From positions 1-6,658 of the forward strand of contig JAOTYV010000266.1 in NCBI GenBank assembly GCA_029861675.1: a stretch of DNA of 6,658 nt, read 5' to 3'. The notes beneath the pieces were generated by a model. That model was not told where the DNA came from and searched no databases. It saw only the letters and a program-made list of their open reading frames with translations. The position numbers and the translations under genes are program-made. This document shows, piece by piece, positions 5,028 through 6,658 of the stretch (position 1 is its first letter; every line of letters starts with the position of its first letter). The stretch comes from Alphaproteobacteria bacterium. Its GTDB lineage: Bacteria; Pseudomonadota; Alphaproteobacteria; UBA8366.

Positions 5028-6658
5028 TCAGCGAAGGTCGCGCGCAACCCGAAACCCATTGGTCGAATACCGAACATCGAAATCATATCTCAGCCGACTG
5101 GCCGCCCGGGCGTAAGTCGCGTCATTACGCCATGAGCCACCCCGCAGAACGCGCCCCCGGCAGTCCGCCGCGTCCCATGCGCGCCCGTCGCTCGGCGCGG
5201 CAGCGTAATTGTTGTGCCAGCAATCGGCGGTCCATTCCCATACGCCGCCCGCAACACCGTGCAGACCAAATGGGTTTGCTTTGTCCCGCCCCACCGATTG
5301 CGGCAGTTTGCGGTTCCAACTCGGATCGCATTTTTTGCAGTCGGCCAGGCCGGGCGCCATCCGGTCACCCCACCAATACAGGCTATTGGAACCGGCCCGC
5401 GCCGCGTATTCCCATTCCGCCTCGGTCGGCAGCCGATACCGTTGCCCGGTCTTCTTGCCGAGCCAACCGACATATCGCTTTACATCGGACCAACTCAGCT
5501 TGCGCACCGGATCATTCGGCTTTGCCTTGCCGAGGCTCGGCGTATAGGTGCAACCGCCACCTTTCACGCATGCTTGCCACTGGGCGATGGTGATTTCGTA
5601 CTTGCCGATGGCAAAAGGCTTCAATATGCGCACCGTGCGTACAGGCCGTTCCGAACTGTCCCCGGTGGAGGACCCCATCTTGAACTGGCCCGCGGCGATG
5701 CGGACCATTTCAGGACACTCCGGACAATCCCGAAAGGTATCGGCGGCGGCGACCGGCGCTTTTCTCGGCGGTGATTTCTGCGCCGCGGCAGGCGTATTAC
5801 GTAACAGCGTCCGTGCCGCATAGGCGAACTTGCCTGCTTTCAGACTGACTTTGTACCAATCGCTCCCCGCAACGCGTCCAACAACCAAGATTTCTTTTCC
5901 GCGGTCCAAGGTCCCGACGACTTTGGCCTTTGTATCCGGTTTGGCGCGAAGCTTGAGACTGCTGACCGCCTCAAAGCGTTTCCAGATCAATTCAATTTTT
6001 TCCGCCTTCTCCTGCGGTGCGGCTTGTTTGCGCGGCGTCTTTTTCGGTGCGTTGCCGCGCAGATCGGACAGCCGCTTCTTCGCTTCGGCGGCGAATAGGC
6101 CCTTTGGGAAAACATCAAGATAGGCTTCGAAATCCGCGGCATTCTGGCTGTTCTTGATAATCGACCAGAGATCTTTTTCGAATTTCGGCGAAAATTCGAA
6201 TGCCGGCGACGAATCCGCGATCTTTAGGCCCCGGCTCGGCGCTGTCGCCCCGGCATCCCGGGCCGGCTTGGCGGGCCGCCGATCCGCATTGGTAACCCGG
6301 ATCCCCCGCGTCGCATAAGCCAGTTTGGCGCGCGTGCGGGCCGATGGCACGAGCGTCACCGCGGCGTTCAAAGAAGACGCGCTCCTGACAATTGGGTGGC
6401 CATTTGGCCGCTTCCCGAGCGCCGATCGAACGTTTCGGAAGACCGTCTCCACCGGCTGGTCGGACGTGCCCAACTCCGCCAGAAAAGTCGCCGCAAAAGA
6501 CGAAAGCGCAGGGCCGCCCTTTGCCGCCGGACCGCCATGAATCGTCGCGACCAGGAAATTGGCCGGCGCGGCTACCGGTACGGGCCCGCCCTCGCCTTGA
6601 AGGTCGAGCACGACCACGTTGGAATTCTGCCGTCCCGCCGCCGCCATCGATGTCACGA
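5028..6658 (-). CDS. Pseudo-caspase / SH3b / FGE-like fusion protein, 5'-truncated
   Basis: The frame is open to the window edge, so the N-terminus lies outside; the GTG at 6656 aligns with an internal Val of the downstream caspase and is not the start. Numbering from that codon (542 residues): residues 1-105 match the C-terminal half of the caspase domain (VVVLDLQ, later VFRNVRSAL), but the catalytic Cys is replaced by Gln20 (CAA, 6599-6597). Residues 163-199 repeat the WxxI...DFxAYLxxFPxG motif of the caspase gene. Residues about 230-287 are an SH3b domain (LKLRAKPDTKAKVVGTL, DWYKV). Residues 317-541 are a formylglycine-generating-enzyme/SUMF1-like domain: MVRIAAGQFKMGSS, RLPTEAEWEYAARAG, NPFGLHGVAGGVWEW, RVLRGGSWR, GFRVAR. 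The two copper-binding catalytic Cys of true FGE are Asn511 and Ala516 here, so sulfatase activation is not expected; a binding or scaffold role is more likely. CPEC (311-314) and CKKC (440-443) could form disulfides, fitting an exported protein. Confidence 0.94.
   Translation of the reverse strand, partial: VTSMAAAGRQNSNVVVLDLQGEGGPVPVAAPANFLVATIHGGPAAKGGPALSSFAATFLAELGTSDQPVETVFRNVRSALGKRPNGHPIVRSASSLNAAVTLVPSARTRAKLAYATRGIRVTNADRRPAKPARDAGATAPSRGLKIADSSPAFEFSPKFEKDLWSIIKNSQNAADFEAYLDVFPKGLFAAEAKKRLSDLRGNAPKKTPRKQAAPQEKAEKIELIWKRFEAVSSLKLRAKPDTKAKVVGTLDRGKEILVVGRVAGSDWYKVSLKAGKFAYAARTLLRNTPAAAQKSPPRKAPVAAADTFRDCPECPEMVRIAAGQFKMGSSTGDSSERPVRTVRILKPFAIGKYEITIAQWQACVKGGGCTYTPSLGKAKPNDPVRKLSWSDVKRYVGWLGKKTGQRYRLPTEAEWEYAARAGSNSLYWWGDRMAPGLADCKKCDPSWNRKLPQSVGRDKANPFGLHGVAGGVWEWTADCWHNNYAAAPSDGRAWDAADCRGRVLRGGSWRNDATYARAASRLRYDFDVRYSTNGFRVARDLR

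Noticed and set aside
5031..5708. Functional sulfatase-activating formylglycine-generating enzyme
   Set aside because: Both catalytic Cys positions are substituted (Asn511, Ala516), and no sulfatase gene lies in the window.
6654..6656. GTG at 6656 as the start codon of the FGE-like fusion protein
   Set aside because: The GTG aligns with an internal Val of the paralogous caspase domain and the frame stays open to the window edge, so the gene is truncated rather than starting there.

Overview
The window is G+C-rich DNA with codon use strongly biased to G/C at third positions. The protein families present (CsgG-like lipoprotein, caspase-like C14 peptidase, sulfatase-modifying-factor fold, SH3b) and the small exported proteins suggest a free-living or host-associated alphaproteobacterium. 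That taxonomic guess is inference; nothing in the window proves it.

Layout: (1) Positions 1-121 hold the start of an unrecognised gene on the minus strand. (2) A 175-bp intergenic region separates it from a divergent plus-strand operon. (3) The operon at 297-2531 has three genes with equal 24-bp gaps, each with a ribosome binding site and a secretion signal: a small 104-aa exported protein, a 503-aa lipoprotein with CsgG-like, peptidoglycan-binding-like and DUF4384-like regions, and a 119-aa exported protein. It ends at a strong intrinsic terminator (2577-2610). (4) Converging on it from the right are two tandem minus-strand genes: first a 5'-truncated gene (6658 to 5028), then a 749-aa caspase-family protein (4876 to 2627).

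The two minus-strand genes are paralogous in their N-terminal parts. The complete one keeps the caspase His/Cys dyad (H106, C158), has a signal peptide, and carries a very long Ala/Lys/Arg-rich coiled coil. A 37-residue repeat not recognised here flanks that coiled coil, with one copy before it and two after. The truncated one aligns without gaps to the caspase active-site region but has Gln where the catalytic Cys should be. It then carries the same 37-residue linker motif, an SH3b domain and a C-terminal formylglycine-generating-enzyme-like domain that lacks both catalytic cysteines.

Taken together, the locus looks like an envelope-located module. It would contain one active caspase-like protease, one apparent pseudoprotease with ligand-binding or scaffold domains, and an outer-membrane-type lipoprotein that may bind peptidoglycan, plus two small disulfide-prone exported proteins. 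DUF4384 is known to be fused to caspase domains elsewhere, which makes a functional link between the converging units plausible but unproven. No tRNA, rRNA, CRISPR, insertion sequence or phage gene was seen.
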